Of a stretch of DNA of 64,000 nt, positions 62,766 to 64,000 are shown in pieces; positions within the stretch are counted from its first letter, which is position 1, and each line of letters begins with the position of its first letter. Below the pieces are notes generated by a model. The model did not search any database and was not told the origin of the DNA. It saw nothing but the letters and a program-made list of their open reading frames with translations. The DNA is taken from positions 1-64,000 of the forward strand of contig JAFGOB010000031.1 of assembly GCA_016926695.1 (NCBI GenBank), written 5' to 3'. Origin of the DNA: Dehalococcoidales bacterium. Its GTDB lineage: Bacteria; Chloroflexota; Dehalococcoidia; Dehalococcoidales; UBA3254. The position numbers and the translations under genes were made by a program.

Positions 62766-64000
62766 CTAACCGGCTTTGCGCCTCCCGGCGAGCGTTATAA
62801 GCGCGAAGGCGGCCAGGACCGCCAGCAGGGTCAAGCCGGCCAGCGGGGCCAGGACATTGCCTTTATCCAGCGGCTCCAGTTCACCGCCGACGTTGGGTGC
62901 GCTGCCCAGCGCGGTATCCTGGCTGGCGGTGTTGTTTACTGTATCGGGGTCATCCTGGCCGCAGGCGACAGTGACCTGGTTGCTGATGGTTTCCGGAGCC
63001 AGAATGGGAGAATGCACCGAAACCACGATGATCAAATCGGTAACGGCATCGGATGCCAGGTCGAAACCGTCCCAGGTCACGGTGCCTGCGGATTGGGAGA
63101 CGTTTCCCGAGGCGGATGCAGCGGACCTGTAGGTCACTCCGTCCGGCAGGTTATCGGTCACCTCTACTCCCGTGGCATCCGAAGGGCCGTGGTTGGTTAC
63201 CGTGATAGTGTAAGTCAGTAAGCCTCCTGCGACTGCGGGATCGTGATCGTCCGTCTTGGTGATTTCCAGGTCTGCCGAGGTGTCAACCCTTGTTTCCGCT
63301 GTGGAGGAGTTATTGTCCGGATCAGGGTCTTCTCTACTGTAAGATATAGATGCAGTATTGGTGATAAGGGTGTCTTTGGCGGTGGCGGAATCGACGGTGC
63401 CCCGGATCATTATTTCAACATCACTTCCGGAATCCAGCGCGCCCAGGCTGAAGGGGCTTGACCAGTCTGCCCAGTTATTTCCGCCGTCTGTGGAATACTG
63501 AGCGTCTTCCACCTGGAGGGGCAGGTCATCGGTCAGGGTTATATCCCCGGCATCCGCAGGTCCGTTGTTGGTAATGGTGATGGTGTAAGTAAGGTCTTGA
63601 CCGGCTATTACGGGATCGGGGCTGTCGATTTTGGTGATTTCCAGGTCGGCCTGTGGAGGAAGGAACTCATCGACACCCATGTCGGCCCTGGCCGTAGAAT
63701 CCAGGTTGCCGTCGATGATGCGCGCGTCATCCTCAAAATCGCAGGAAGGGATATAAGGGGCCGTATTGGTACCGGTGTCGATGCAGGGTGAGCCGTACTG
63801 GAGGTGGAAATCGCCGTTTGAGGGGTCGACAAACAGGGGGTCCTCGTTTTTATTTCCTGTACCGGCATGACCTCCCTGAATATCGCTGTAGTTTACCGTG
63901 CAGTCAGCGGTTATTTCGCCGGCGCTGTCTCCCCATAGTATACAGTTGGTAACGATTGGTAATTCGTCCTGGTTGTATATCCCGCCGCCGTAACTTGCCG
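62766..64000 (-). CDS. Surface protein with beta-helix region and two DUF11 repeats (N-terminus outside the window)
   Basis: The frame is open to the window edge, so the gene is partial; 411 residues are visible. The first 105 visible residues look like the end of a right-handed beta-helix: GGGIYNQDELPIVTNCILWGDS, then YSDIQGG, GDFHLQYGSPCIDTG and the closing MGVDEF. Two DUF11 domains follow, each with ADLEITKxD and LTYTITxTNxGPxDA. The C-terminus has one hydrophobic helix and RRKAG, a membrane anchor. There is no LPXTG. It is probably displayed on the cell surface for adhesion or as part of an envelope layer. Confidence 0.85.
   Translation of the reverse strand, partial: ASYGGGIYNQDELPIVTNCILWGDSAGEITADCTVNYSDIQGGHAGTGNKNEDPLFVDPSNGDFHLQYGSPCIDTGTNTAPYIPSCDFEDDARIIDGNLDSTARADMGVDEFLPPQADLEITKIDSPDPVIAGQDLTYTITITNNGPADAGDITLTDDLPLQVEDAQYSTDGGNNWADWSSPFSLGALDSGSDVEIMIRGTVDSATAKDTLITNTASISYSREDPDPDNNSSTAETRVDTSADLEITKTDDHDPAVAGGLLTYTITVTNHGPSDATGVEVTDNLPDGVTYRSAASASGNVSQSAGTVTWDGFDLASDAVTDLIIVVSVHSPILAPETISNQVTVACGQDDPDTVNNTASQDTALGSAPNVGGELEPLDKGNVLAPLAGLTLLAVLAAFALITLAGRRKAG

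Noticed and set aside
1..64000. tRNA, rRNA and CRISPR arrays
   Set aside because: I found no TTCGAnTC-type T-loop with an acceptor stem, no rRNA-like sequence and no regularly spaced repeats.

Overview
The window is a gene-dense stretch of a bacterial chromosome. No tRNA, rRNA or CRISPR array was seen. It best fits the Chloroflexota, probably class Dehalococcoidia or a close subsurface relative. The hints are a single-domain NrpR-type nitrogen regulator (otherwise mostly archaeal), a GSI-alpha glutamine synthetase beside amt-glnB-amt, a LexA gene under a GAAC-N4-GTTC SOS box, many Fe-S and flavin proteins, and molybdenum enzyme genes with their own transport and cofactor genes. The assignment is inferred from gene content, not from a phylogeny.

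Layout. 0.3-6.1 kb: a complete peptide/opine-type ABC importer. 6.2-9.8 kb: an AprA/fumarate-reductase-like flavoprotein, an AprB-like ferredoxin and a uroporphyrinogen-decarboxylase-fold protein, probably a catabolic unit of unknown substrate. 9.9-13.1 kb: a secreted protein with an internally duplicated domain, followed by an OmpR-type two-component pair. 13.1-13.7 kb: non-coding, with debris of a Y1-type transposase. 13.7-18.6 kb: a lysine-2,3-aminomutase-type radical SAM enzyme, a 7TM sensor kinase and an acyl-CoA carboxyltransferase. 18.7-22.3 kb: rpsB-tsf, pyrH-frr-uppS. 22.3-27.2 kb: a two-subunit molybdopterin enzyme that resembles pyrogallol-phloroglucinol transhydroxylase, with an MFS transporter. 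27.4-28.8 kb: a DUF362 ferredoxin and a small membrane protein. 28.9-39.6 kb: nadD, obgE, dnaA, fmt, cdsA, a receiver-like protein, mobB, a TauE-type exporter, proS and a ferredoxin. 39.9-46.4 kb: rubredoxin and the nitrogen block nrpR, pdxT, glnA, amt, glnB, amt. 46.4-49.9 kb: a promoter plus structured leader RNA, then modABC. 50-60.3 kb: an Mth938-domain protein, a degenerate response regulator, hisF, hisH, tgt, a small exporter, hisS, relA, rpsT, lexA and a class II aldolase. 60.3-61.0 kb: a broken Y1 transposase. 61.1-64 kb: ilvE, an unknown membrane protein, and the C-terminal part of a beta-helix/DUF11 surface protein cut by the window edge.

Two themes link the genes. Molybdenum: modABC imports molybdate, MobB acts in guanylylation of the cofactor, and the 22-26 kb enzyme uses it. 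Nitrogen: two ammonium channels, PII, glutamine synthetase and NrpR lie in one block, and a shared 16-17 bp motif sits upstream of three of its transcription units.

The points I would check first are the DnaA protein, whose DnaA-box recognition motif is replaced although its ATPase is intact; the structured RNA after a near-consensus promoter upstream of modA; the shared nitrogen operator; the transhydroxylase-like enzyme; and the ABC/flavoprotein/ferredoxin/UroD cluster.
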